NCBI RefSeq assembly: GCF_026341825.1
Contig: NZ_JAPENY010000001.1
Location: 2,852,001-2,916,000, forward strand
Source: Streptomyces sp. NBC_00620
GTDB taxonomy: Bacteria; Actinomycetota; Actinomycetes; Streptomycetales; Streptomycetaceae
Direction of reading: 5' to 3'
Length of the DNA stretch: 64,000 nucleotides
The translations under genes were made by a program, and so were the position numbers. The notes beneath the pieces are model-generated. The model made no database searches. It was not told the origin of the DNA and worked only from the letters and a program-made list of their open reading frames with translations. Numbering within the stretch: the stretch's first letter is position 1; each line of letters opens with the position of its first letter. Of this stretch, positions 8,321 to 17,457 are shown piece by piece.

Positions 8321-9532
8321 TCACGCGCCCGGCGCGCGGCCGGCCGGGTTGTGCCAGTTCGGCGGCGGACGGTCGAGCAACCACTCCGCCGTGCCCAGCG
8401 GCCGGGTCCGGCCCTCACCGGTCGGCGCCAGGAGGTCGTGGAAGATCCGCTCCGCCGGAGCACCCAGCGCCGGAAGCTCGCCGCTGATCTCGTCGACGAG
8501 CTTGGGCGGGCCGGCCAGATAGACGTCACTCCGCTCCCAGCCCGCGCGGTTGCCCAGCGCGGTCAGCAGCCGCTCGGTCGCCTGGGCCTTGGGCCGGCCG
8601 GGCGCGGGGGTGATGAACGTGACCGAAAGCAGAGGCAGTCGGGCCTGAAGCCGTTCGACGGCGGACCGGTCGTACAGATAGGAGGTGTCGCGGGCGACGA
8701 GAAAAAGCCGGGCCTCGTGCGAGTCGCCGAGCTGCTGCAGAAGCGCCTTGACGGGCGCCCACCCTGTGCCCGCTGCGATGAACGTCAGCGACCGCTCACC
8801 GGGCGTCCGCAGGGTCAGCCCGCCACCGGGTGCCCCGAGCCGCAGGACGTCCCCTTCCCGCGTCTGCCGGACCAGGGCCGTGGAGAGCACCCCGCCCTCG
8901 ACCCGGCTGATGTGCAGGTCGACGGTGTGGTCGACGCGGGGCGCGTTGCCCAGCGAGTACGGCCGCCAAATACCCGGCAGATGCGGGGCGTTGACACTGA
9001 CGTACTGGCCGGGGGAGTACCGCAGCCGTCGGTCGGGCTGAAGGGTCAGTACGACGAGATCGTCACCGTGCCGCGTCCGGGCCACCACTTCGGCATCCCA
9101 CCAAGGCGGTTCACCCTCCTGCTGCGCCTCCCACGCACCCTGGAGCATCACATTGGCGATCGCCCCGTACGCCTCGGACCACGCCTTCTCGACCTCCGCG
9201 TTCCACGCCGACCCCGCGACGACGGTGAACGCGGCGATCAGACTCGCCCCCACGGCGGCGTAGTGATCCGGCTCCGCCAGATACTTCCGGTGATCCCGCC
9301 CCAGCTCCCGCAGATACTCCGGCAGCGCCGGATCCCCCAACCGCTCCATCACATACGTCAGCGCCGCGAACAACCGATCCCGCTGCCGTTCCATGTCCTC
9401 AGGGAAGTCCAGCGGAAACAGCGCGCGTACCTCCGGGTTGTGCCGGAACAGATGCGAGTAGAAGTACTTGACCGCGAACTCGGCCCGTCTCTCGACGACC
9501 GCGAAGCTGGATCTGAGTATTTCGGGGTCCAC
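8321..9532 (-). CDS. Flavohemoglobin-type globin/FAD/NAD(P)H oxidoreductase
   Basis: The protein has 403 residues. The globin domain (1-135) keeps TyrB10 (Y25 in FYSHLF), GlnE7 (Q50 in ERQRDRLF) and the proximal His (H81 in RDHRKYL), so haem ligation and the O2/NO-handling pocket look intact. The FAD domain has RPYSLGNAP and GGVLSTALV. The NAD(P)H domain has the nucleotide motif AAGTGWAPVKALL and VYLAGPPKLVD. The architecture is that of an NO dioxygenase (NO + O2 to nitrate), or of an actinobacterial flavohemoglobin with another electron acceptor. The GTG start has no Shine-Dalgarno sequence but lies 6 nt from a -10 element, implying a leaderless mRNA. It is divergent from a P450 gene, and the two starts are 158 bp apart. 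Confidence 0.9.
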   Translation of the reverse strand: MDPEILRSSFAVVERRAEFAVKYFYSHLFRHNPEVRALFPLDFPEDMERQRDRLFAALTYVMERLGDPALPEYLRELGRDHRKYLAEPDHYAAVGASLIAAFTVVAGSAWNAEVEKAWSEAYGAIANVMLQGAWEAQQEGEPPWWDAEVVARTRHGDDLVVLTLQPDRRLRYSPGQYVSVNAPHLPGIWRPYSLGNAPRVDHTVDLHISRVEGGVLSTALVRQTREGDVLRLGAPGGGLTLRTPGERSLTFIAAGTGWAPVKALLQQLGDSHEARLFLVARDTSYLYDRSAVERLQARLPLLSVTFITPAPGRPKAQATERLLTALGNRAGWERSDVYLAGPPKLVDEISGELPALGAPAERIFHDLLAPTGEGRTRPLGTAEWLLDRPPPNWHNPAGRAPGA

Positions 9533-9538
9533 TTCGCG

Positions 9539-9569
9539 AATGTAGGGACTTGTCGAGCCGCAGAGTCAA
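9539..9569 (-). promoter_or_regulatory. Promoter for the flavohemoglobin gene (leaderless)
   Basis: On the minus strand there is TTGACT (9564-9569), a 19-nt spacer (18 if CTACAT is used) and TACATT (9539-9544), then six bases and the GTG start codon at 9532. The transcription start would coincide with the start codon. Confidence 0.6.
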
Positions 9570-9678
9570 ACAGCAGGTGATTTGCGGACAGCCTGGGGTG
9601 AAGTGTGCGGGGCGGCCGGCACCGTGGTCCGGGTCGGCCGGACAAGGCCTCCTCGCCTGCCCGGACACCGTCCCCGGA

Positions 9679-9690
9679 TACGGTCAAGGT
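9679..9690 (+). promoter_or_regulatory. Candidate -10 element for leaderless P450 mRNA
   Basis: TACGGT (9679-9684) plus six bases (CAAGGT) precede the GTG at 9691. AAGG within those bases is too close to act as a normal Shine-Dalgarno sequence. Confidence 0.4.
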
Positions 9691-10983
9691 GTGACCGAGC
9701 ACCCCACCCCCGCAGGCCCTGCCCCCGAACTCTTCAGCTGGGAGTTCGCCACCAACCCCTACCCGGCGTACGCCTGGCTCCGCGAGCACGCCCCCGTGCA
9801 CAGGACCCGGCTGCCCAGCGGTGTGGAGGCCTGGCTCGTCACCCGGTACGCCGACGCCAAGCAGGCTCTCGCCGACGGACGGCTCAGCAAGAACCCGGCG
9901 CATCACGACGAACCCGCCCATGCCAAGGGCAAGACGGGCATCCCGGGTGAGCGCAAGGCCGAGCTGATGACGCATCTGCTCAACATCGATCCGCCGGATC
10001 ACACCCGGCTGCGCCGGCTCGTCAGCAAGGCGTTCACGCCCCGCCGGGTGGCCGAGTTCGCGCCGCGCGTGCAGGAGATCACCGATCACCTCATCGACCA
10101 GTTCGCGGAGAAGGGGTCCGCCGACCTGATCCACGAGTTCGCCTTCCCGCTCCCCATCTACGCCATCTGCGAGCTCCTCGGCGTCCCCCGCGAGGACCAG
10201 GACGACTTCCGGGACTGGGCGGGGATGATGATCCGGCACGGGGGAGGGCCGCGGGGCGGTGTCGCACGGTCCGTCAAGAAGATGCGCGGATATCTGGCCG
10301 AGCTGATCCACCGCAAGCGCGAGGCGCTGCCCGATCACCCCGCCCCCGGCGAGGACCTCGTCTCCGGCCTCATCCGCGCCTCCGACCACGGCGAGCACCT
10401 CACGGAGAACGAGGTGGTGGCCATGGCCTTCATCCTCCTGTTTGCCGGTTTTGAGACGACCGTGAACTTGATCGGCAACGGCACGTACGCCCTCCTCACC
10501 CACCCCGAGCAGCGACAGCGACTGCAGAAGTCCCTTGCCGCCGGGGAGAGTGGACTGCTCGAAACCGGTGTCGAGGAGCTCCTTCGCTTCGACGGCCCTG
10601 TGGAGCTGGCCACTTGGCGGTTCGCGACCGAGGCCGTCCGGCTCGGCGGACAGGACATCGCACCCGGCGACCCCGTCCTCGTCGTACTGGCGGCTGCGGA
10701 CCGTGACCCCGAACGCTTCGCGCAGCCGGACACCCTCGACCTCTCCCGCCGTGACAACCAGCATCTCGGCTACGGACACGGCATCCACTACTGCCTCGGC
10801 GCCCCCCTCGCCCGCCTGGAGGGCCAGACCGCGCTTGCAACCCTCCTCACCCGCCTCCCCGACCTCCAACTCGCGGGAGATTCCGACGATTTGCGATGGC
10901 GCGGTGGGCTCATTATGCGCGGATTGCGCACACTTCCAGTGGAGTTCGCGCCTCCGCTCCAGTTGTCCACCGGGCCTTCGTAA
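9691..10983 (+). CDS. Cytochrome P450 (CYP107-like)
   Basis: The protein has 430 residues. All P450 landmarks are present: I-helix A252-G-F-E-T256-T, the ExxR motif as EELLRF, the meander, and the haem loop LGYGHGIHYCLGAPLAR with Cys368 as the axial thiolate. The I-helix Thr and Glu needed for O2 activation are intact. The sequence style (TEHPTPAG..., NIDPPDHTRLRRLVSKAFTPRRV) is that of soluble class I bacterial P450s, which need ferredoxin and a reductase. No ferredoxin gene is adjacent. The divergent flavohemoglobin-type FAD/NAD(P)H protein is the only redox neighbour, and any partnership is speculative. The substrate cannot be assigned. The start is GTG 9691, with a -10-like element at leaderless distance. 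Confidence 0.93.
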   Translation: MTEHPTPAGPAPELFSWEFATNPYPAYAWLREHAPVHRTRLPSGVEAWLVTRYADAKQALADGRLSKNPAHHDEPAHAKGKTGIPGERKAELMTHLLNIDPPDHTRLRRLVSKAFTPRRVAEFAPRVQEITDHLIDQFAEKGSADLIHEFAFPLPIYAICELLGVPREDQDDFRDWAGMMIRHGGGPRGGVARSVKKMRGYLAELIHRKREALPDHPAPGEDLVSGLIRASDHGEHLTENEVVAMAFILLFAGFETTVNLIGNGTYALLTHPEQRQRLQKSLAAGESGLLETGVEELLRFDGPVELATWRFATEAVRLGGQDIAPGDPVLVVLAAADRDPERFAQPDTLDLSRRDNQHLGYGHGIHYCLGAPLARLEGQTALATLLTRLPDLQLAGDSDDLRWRGGLIMRGLRTLPVEFAPPLQLSTGPS

Positions 10984-11165
10984 GGCACTTCGGGGGCGCG
11001 AAAAGCTGACGGTCCATCAACATTGTGATCTTCACGTGATCTACGCTGCATCGACTTGTGACAAGCGTTCGAGTGCCGATACGTTCAATGACCAGCGCGG
11101 ATCATCCGTCGCAGACGTCTCCGTACGTCGCTTTAGTCACCTGCTGTCACGTGAAAGGCTTCCGC
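10984..11165 (+). promoter_or_regulatory. Regulatory region of the first Rpf gene with inverted repeats
   Basis: This 182-nt intergenic stretch holds GTGATCTTCAC (GTGA-N3-TCAC, near 11023), a partly Crp-like half-site pair followed by a further GTGAT, and TCACGTGA (near 11147) just before the AAAGG Shine-Dalgarno sequence. Crp control of rpf genes is known in actinobacteria; applying it here is inference. Confidence 0.3.
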
Positions 11166-12122
11166 ATGCTCTCCGGGAACGGCCGCCATCGTCGCCCCCG
11201 TCAGGCTCCGGCTCTCATCGTCGCGGCAGGAGTGACCGGATCGGCCATCGCGATCCCGTTGCTCGGTGCCACGAGTGCGAGCGCGGCCGACGCCACCACC
11301 TGGGACCGTGTCGCGGAGTGCGAGACGGGCGCCTCCTGGAGCGACAACACCGGTGACGGGTACTACGGCGGGCTGCACTTGACCCAGTGGGACTGGGAGA
11401 ACTACGGCGGCATCGAATACGCCCCGAGCGCCGACCAGGCCAGCCGCTCGCAGCAGATAGCCGTCGCCGAGAAGATCCTCGACGGCCGGGGAGTCGTCGC
11501 CTGGCCCACCTGCGGACCCCTCTCCGGGCTCAGCAAGGACTCGGCTTCGGCGGACGTCGACACGGGTGTGTCGGACGACTCGTCGTCCGACGCCTCCACT
11601 TCGGACTCCTCCGACTCTTCGAGCTCGGAATCGACCGACTCATCCGGTTCGCTCGACTTGTCTGCTTCGTCCAGCCCCTCTCCGTCCGCCTCGTCCTCGT
11701 CCGACACATCGACCAAGTCCGACACTTCGGGCGCGGATGAGGGTGCGGACTCGAGCGCGACAAACGATGACGACTCGGACAAGTCGGCCCAGAGTGACGA
11801 CTCTTCGGATGCGTCCGACAGTGCGACGACCGGCGCCGGGCGACACCGCGGCGACACCGCCACCGAGGGCACGACCGACGGCCGTACGGACAGCACGGCC
11901 GGGCGGCATGCCTCGCGTGACTCCGACGGCCTTCGCGGCGTCGTCGACGGTTCGTACGTCGTCCGCGTCGGCGACAGTCTCTCGGCCATCGCCGACGCCC
12001 TTGGCCTCGAAGGCGGATGGACCGAGCTGTACGCCGAGAACGTGGCGACGGTGGGCACCGACGCGAACCTCATCCTCCCCGGTCAGAGCCTTGCAGTTGG
12101 TGCCGAACCGGGCGAAAAGTAG
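11166..12122 (+). CDS. Secreted resuscitation-promoting factor with Ser/Asp linker and LysM domain
   Basis: The protein has 318 residues. The ATG at 11166 has AAAGG 7 nt upstream. The signal peptide ends ...GATSASAAD. The Rpf lytic transglycosylase domain (about 44-120) begins TTWDRVAECETGASWSDNTGDGYYGGL; the Glu in AECE is the expected catalytic acid that cleaves the MurNAc-GlcNAc bond of peptidoglycan. A 130-residue linker of almost only Ser, Asp, Thr and Ala follows, highly acidic and probably extended through the wall. A LysM peptidoglycan-binding domain closes the protein (YVVRVGDSLSAIADALGL...LILPGQSL). It probably helps spores exit dormancy and remodels the wall. It is a tandem paralogue of the next gene and lacks that gene's riboswitch. 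Confidence 0.92.
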   Translation: MLSGNGRHRRPRQAPALIVAAGVTGSAIAIPLLGATSASAADATTWDRVAECETGASWSDNTGDGYYGGLHLTQWDWENYGGIEYAPSADQASRSQQIAVAEKILDGRGVVAWPTCGPLSGLSKDSASADVDTGVSDDSSSDASTSDSSDSSSSESTDSSGSLDLSASSSPSPSASSSSDTSTKSDTSGADEGADSSATNDDDSDKSAQSDDSSDASDSATTGAGRHRGDTATEGTTDGRTDSTAGRHASRDSDGLRGVVDGSYVVRVGDSLSAIADALGLEGGWTELYAENVATVGTDANLILPGQSLAVGAEPGEK

Positions 12123-12202
12123 CGGGAGTTCGCGTCATGGTTCGCCATGGAATGTCCGGTTTGGTGAGAATGAGAGATGGATCTCAGACCCCCTGATCGT
12201 CT

Positions 12203-12232
12203 TTGAAATTCCACCGATCGCCTGCTTACGGT
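12203..12232 (+). promoter_or_regulatory. Promoter of rpfA
   Basis: TTGAAA (12203-12208), 18-nt spacer, TACGGT (12227-12232). A start near 12239 gives a leader of about 235 nt that contains the complete riboswitch. Confidence 0.5.
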
Positions 12233-12257
12233 CGTGACCGCTCGCCACAGCGGGCCC

Positions 12258-12460
12258 CGACGATCGCAACGCCGAATCCTGCCAGCGGCCGTACGGGAAC
12301 AGTCGTCGCGTCAAGCGCCGTAGGCAGGAGCGGGGGACCCAAGGTAAGTGCCGAGCCCGGTGGTTGACCGGGAGCGGCTTGGGGTGAAGACGTGCGCCGA
12401 GAGGTGCGCGACCGGGCACTCACCCGCCCGAACCCGACAGCTCACCTCGCAGGCGTCGGT
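12258..12460 (+). ncRNA. ydaO/yuaA-type cyclic-di-AMP riboswitch in the rpfA leader
   Basis: The leader carries the conserved ydaO blocks in order: CGCCGAATCCTGCC (from about 12269), GGCAGGAGCGGGGGACCCA (from about 12323), TTGGGGTGAAG (about 12379), and then CCCGCCCGAACCCGACAG followed by CTCACCTCGCAGGCG (12423-12455). These segments match the consensus for c-di-AMP-binding RNAs found upstream of cell-wall hydrolase genes in actinobacteria. Binding is expected to reduce expression of the downstream lytic enzyme. It ends about 15 nt before the ATG, leaving only the Shine-Dalgarno region; the expression platform may therefore be the 3' part of the aptamer itself. Control of S. coelicolor rpfA by such a riboswitch is established knowledge. 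Confidence 0.9.
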
Positions 12461-12462
12461 GA

Positions 12463-13170
<708 letters not shown>

Positions 13171-13308
13171 GGTCCGAGAGCTGAGGGACAGCGGTTGTCG
13201 GCCCACGGCGGTCGGCTGACACCAGGCTCGTAGCTGAACCTCAGCTCTCTCCTATACGTGGTCTCCATACTGAAGGCCTCGTGTGGGTCACCCCCGTCCC
13301 CACGGGCT

Positions 13309-13355
13309 CCCCGCTCCGGTGCGTGTTCCCCCGTACGCACCGGGGCGGGGTTTTT
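13309..13355 (+). terminator. Intrinsic terminator after rpfA
   Basis: A 16-bp stem (CCCCGCTCCGGTGCGT pairing with its complement at 13335-13350, one G-T pair) is followed by TTTTT. Confidence 0.8.
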
Positions 13356-13365
13356 CATTCCTTTT

Positions 13366-13384
13366 TTGTTCCGTTCTGGAACAA
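13366..13384. promoter_or_regulatory. Perfect inverted repeat upstream of eno
   Basis: TTGTTCC-GTTCT-GGAACAA, 7-bp arms with a 5-nt centre, lies about 130 bp before eno and just after the rpfA terminator. It has the look of a repressor operator. The regulator is unknown. Confidence 0.45.
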
Positions 13385-13422
13385 TGTTTACCCTGTGTTC
13401 TGCCCAAGGGGTGGTCGACCGG

Positions 13423-14792
<1,370 letters not shown>

Positions 14793-14818
14793 GCCGTACC
14801 GGCTTAGGAAGCGTCGTA

Positions 14819-14863
14819 CGTACGTCCCCGTACTCGGTCCCGTACCGTGTGCGGGGACGTACG
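14819..14863 (+). terminator. Stem-loop after eno
   Basis: A perfect 12-bp stem (14819-14830 with 14852-14863) has a 21-nt loop and no T-tract. It may attenuate transcription between eno and the septum gene rather than stop it. Confidence 0.45.
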
Positions 14864-14897
14864 CACGTGACGGGTTTGTACCGGGGAGGCGGGACTC

Positions 14898-15374
14898 ATG
14901 GCCGTGAAGGACCGGGACCGGTTCTCCACCGCGACCAGGCTGAAGCTGCTCGGCGAGCAGACGGCGGCCCGGGTCTACCGCTCCCAGACCAAGCGTCAGG
15001 CGCGCCGCTCGCGGCTCACCGGGCGGGCGGCGCTCCTCGCCCTCGTCCTCTGTTCGCTGGTCGTGGCCCTCGCGTACCCGATAAGGCAGTACGTGTCCCA
15101 GCGTGCCGAGATCGCCGATCTGCAGCAGCAGCGCGAGCAGGCCCGTGCGCGGGTCGAGCAGCTGCGTGACCTCAAGGCGCGGTGGCAGGACGACGCGTAC
15201 GCGGAGCAGCAGATCCGGGACCGGCTGCACTATGTGATGCCGGGGGAGACCGGCTACATCGTGATCGACCCGGACGCGGCGAAGCAGTCCCGCGCCGGCC
15301 AGGGGGCGGCCGACCGTCCCTGGTACGCGAACGTCTGGGACGGTGTGGACAAGGCCGACGCCGCCGACCGGTGA
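14898..15374 (+). CDS. Septum formation initiator, FtsB/DivIC family
   Basis: The protein has 158 residues. ATG 14898 has GGGGAGG upstream. The basic cytoplasmic N-terminus is followed by one transmembrane helix (about residues 44-62, GRAALLALVLCSLVVALAYPI). A coiled coil follows outside (QRAEIADLQQQREQARARVEQLRDLKARWQDDAYAEQQIRDRLHYV) and then the family motif MPGETGYIVIDP. FtsB/DivIC proteins act in the FtsL-FtsB-FtsQ complex that activates septal peptidoglycan synthesis. In Streptomyces this affects sporulation septation. It is probably cotranscribed with eno and/or the downstream DUF501-ppx genes. Confidence 0.93.
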   Translation: MAVKDRDRFSTATRLKLLGEQTAARVYRSQTKRQARRSRLTGRAALLALVLCSLVVALAYPIRQYVSQRAEIADLQQQREQARARVEQLRDLKARWQDDAYAEQQIRDRLHYVMPGETGYIVIDPDAAKQSRAGQGAADRPWYANVWDGVDKADAADR

Positions 15375-15462
15375 ACGAACCGATCGACAGTTCATCGGCG
15401 GGCCGACCGGCCGATCGACTGACTGAATCGGCAGACCGACCGATTGACCGACCGACCAGAAA
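15374..15462 (+). repeat. Short CGAC/CGATC-rich repeat tract between genes
   Basis: An 89-nt spacer is built from imperfect repeats of GACCGAC, CGATCGAC and GATTGACCGACC. Low-complexity repeats are otherwise rare in the non-coding parts of the window. No function is assigned. Confidence 0.45.
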
Positions 15463-15467
15463 GACAT

Positions 15468-16052
15468 GTGACTCACGGCATGGAAACGCCACCGCCGCCC
15501 ACCCCGCGCACCGAGCCGACCGACGCGGACGTCGAGGCCTTCAAGCAGCAGCTGGGGCGACCGCCGCGCGGGTTGCGCGCGATCGCGCACCGCTGTCCCT
15601 GCGGTCAGCCGGACGTGGTGGAGACGGCGCCCCGCCTGCCCGACGGAACCCCGTTCCCGACGACGTACTACCTGACGTGCCCGCGTGCCGCTTCCGCGAT
15701 CGGCACGCTGGAGGCCAACGGGGTCATGAAGGAGATGACGGACCGTCTGGCGAGCGATCCGGAGCTGGCCGCCGCGTATCGCGCCGCTCACGAGGACTAC
15801 ATCGCCCGGCGTGACTCCATCGAGGTCCTGGAGGGCTTCCCCAGCGCGGGCGGCATGCCGGACCGGGTGAAGTGCCTCCATGTGCTGGTGGGCCACTCCC
15901 TGGCGGCGGGTCCGGGCGTGAACCCGCTGGGCGACGAGGCGATCGCGATGCTGCCGGAGTGGTGGCGCAAGGGGCCCTGCGTGACGTCCTCGGAGGACTC
16001 GCGGCAGCCCGGCGCCGAGGCGTCCCCCGCCGCAGAGGAGGCCGCCAAGTGA
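15468..16052 (+). CDS. DUF501 family protein
   Basis: The protein has about 194 residues. GTG 15468 with AGAAAG close upstream is used; ATG 15480 is the alternative. The family features are ADVEAFKQQLGRPPRGLRAIAHRCPCGQPDVVETAPRLPDGTPFPTTYYLTCPRA: a CPCG pair and later conserved Cys (TCPRA, KCLH) and His (HVLVGHSLA) that suggest metal binding. The C-terminus NPLGDEAI..LPEWWRKGPC is also conserved. The biochemical function of DUF501 is unknown. Its constant place between ftsB/divIC and ppx/gppA in actinobacteria suggests a link to division or phosphate metabolism. Its stop overlaps the start of the phosphatase gene (GTGA). Confidence 0.85.
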   Translation: MTHGMETPPPPTPRTEPTDADVEAFKQQLGRPPRGLRAIAHRCPCGQPDVVETAPRLPDGTPFPTTYYLTCPRAASAIGTLEANGVMKEMTDRLASDPELAAAYRAAHEDYIARRDSIEVLEGFPSAGGMPDRVKCLHVLVGHSLAAGPGVNPLGDEAIAMLPEWWRKGPCVTSSEDSRQPGAEASPAAEEAAK

Positions 16053-16990
16053 CCCGTGTCGCCGCCATCGACTGCGGTACGAACTCGATCCGGCTGCTCG
16101 TCGCCGACGCGGACCCGGAGACGGGCGAACTCGTCGACCTGGACCGCCGTATGACGATCGTGCGGCTCGGCCAGGGCGTCGACCGGACCGGGCGGCTCGC
16201 CCCGGAGGCACTGGAGCGGACCTTCGCCGCCTGCCGTGAGTACGCGGCGATCATCAAGGAGCACGGGGCGGAGAGGCTGCGGTTCGTGGCGACCTCCGCC
16301 TCCCGTGACGCCGAGAACCGGGACGAGTTCGTGCGCGGGGTGCTGGACATCCTGGGTGTCGAGCCGGAGGTGATCACCGGTGACCAGGAGGCGGAGTTCT
16401 CCTTCACCGGCGCCACCAAGGAGCTGACCGGCCGGGACGACCTCGCCAAGCCGTACCTGGTGGTGGACATCGGCGGCGGGTCCACGGAGTTCGTCGTGGG
16501 CGAGGAGCATGTGCGTGCCGCGCGCTCCGTCGACATCGGCTGTGTACGGATGACCGAGCGTCACCTCGTGCACGAGGGCAAGGTCAGTGACCCGCCGACG
16601 TCCGCCGAGGTCGAGGCGATCCGCGTCGACATCGGGGCGGCCCTGGACCTCGCGGAGCTGACCGTGCCGTTGCGCGAGGCGCGCACGCTGGTCGGTCTTG
16701 CGGGCTCGGTCACCACGGTCTCGGCGATCGCGCAGAACCTCCCCGAGTACGACTCGGTCGCCATCCACCACTCCCGGGTCCCGTACGACCGCGTCCGTGA
16801 GATCACCGAGTCGCTGGTGGGCTCGACGCACGCCGAACGCGCCGCGATCCCCTCGATGCATCCGGGTCGCGTCGACGTCATCGCCGCCGGGGCCCTCGTG
16901 CTCCTCTCGATCATGGAGCGGATCGGCGCGACGGAGGTCGTGGTCAGCGAGCACGACATCCTCGACGGGATCGCCTGGTCGATTGCTTAG
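16049..16990 (+). CDS. Exopolyphosphatase / guanosine pentaphosphate phosphohydrolase (Ppx/GppA family)
   Basis: The protein has 313 residues. GTG 16049 overlaps the DUF501 stop. It belongs to the ASKHA phosphotransferase fold: phosphate-1 motif AAIDCGTNSIRLLVAD at the N-terminus, phosphate-2 motif LVVDIGGGSTEFVVG (about residues 137-152), the catalytic-type Glu in FVATSASRDAENRDEF...GDQEAEFSF, and adenosine-type motif LVGLAGSVTTVSAI. It is the short actinobacterial form lacking the C-terminal HD-like domain of E. coli Ppx, which often acts on short polyphosphates. It hydrolyses terminal phosphate from polyphosphate and/or pppGpp in the cytoplasm. Confidence 0.92.
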   Translation: MTRVAAIDCGTNSIRLLVADADPETGELVDLDRRMTIVRLGQGVDRTGRLAPEALERTFAACREYAAIIKEHGAERLRFVATSASRDAENRDEFVRGVLDILGVEPEVITGDQEAEFSFTGATKELTGRDDLAKPYLVVDIGGGSTEFVVGEEHVRAARSVDIGCVRMTERHLVHEGKVSDPPTSAEVEAIRVDIGAALDLAELTVPLREARTLVGLAGSVTTVSAIAQNLPEYDSVAIHHSRVPYDRVREITESLVGSTHAERAAIPSMHPGRVDVIAAGALVLLSIMERIGATEVVVSEHDILDGIAWSIA

Positions 16991-17121
16991 CGGTGGTGCT
17001 CAGCGGTGGCGCGAGGGGGGCTCTGCGGCCCCTCGATCCGCCTCTCCTGAGCAGGTCGGACAACGTATGAGCGCACTTCAGGGCCCTGGAAAACCTCTCG
17101 GCGACGCGCCGTCGGAAAAGT

Positions 17122-17139
17122 TCGTGAAGTTCTTCACAA
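17122..17139. promoter_or_regulatory. Distal Rex-like operator
   Basis: TCGTGAAGTTCTTCACAA matches the Rex consensus TTGTGAANNNNTTCACAA at all but one fixed position. It lies about 320 bp upstream of the NADH dehydrogenase start, in the otherwise gene-free 16991-17457 interval. Confidence 0.5.
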
Positions 17140-17313
17140 GGAAAACGGCCCTGTTGGGCGAGGATTTCTTCCCCAGGGCCCTTCCGGGGGGCTCACCAGG
17201 CAGGGAAGGGTGCTCACCGGAGCGTTCGGGGCGTGTTTCGGGCGTGTGAAACGGGGGCCGGATCGGCTGGTTCACAGGGGCCTCGCAGGGGCGGAGTGGC
17301 AGCTCACGCGGTG

Positions 17314-17319
17314 TTGACA
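17314..17319 (+). promoter_or_regulatory. Candidate -35 element upstream of ndh
   Basis: TTGACA at 17314-17319 is a perfect -35, but the expected -10 position (near 17337-17342, GTGGTT) is poor, so the start site is uncertain. Confidence 0.3.
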
Positions 17320-17405
17320 ACGGTCCGCACCACACGGTGGTTCCCCCCTGGCGCCATGACCTGAGTCACGTGGGCGGCGGAGTGTAGCAGAGGGTCCACC
17401 CATGC

Positions 17406-17423
17406 TTGTGAAGGGGCTCACGA
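17406..17423. promoter_or_regulatory. Promoter-proximal Rex-like operator of ndh
   Basis: TTGTGAAGGGGCTCACGA has one perfect Rex half-site and one with two changes. It is centred about 44 bp before the ndh start codon, a position suitable for redox repression. Rex senses NADH/NAD+ and ndh is a known Rex target in Streptomyces. Confidence 0.6.
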
Positions 17424-17457
17424 GCGACCCCCCTGGGGCAGGTGGATACTCGATGGC

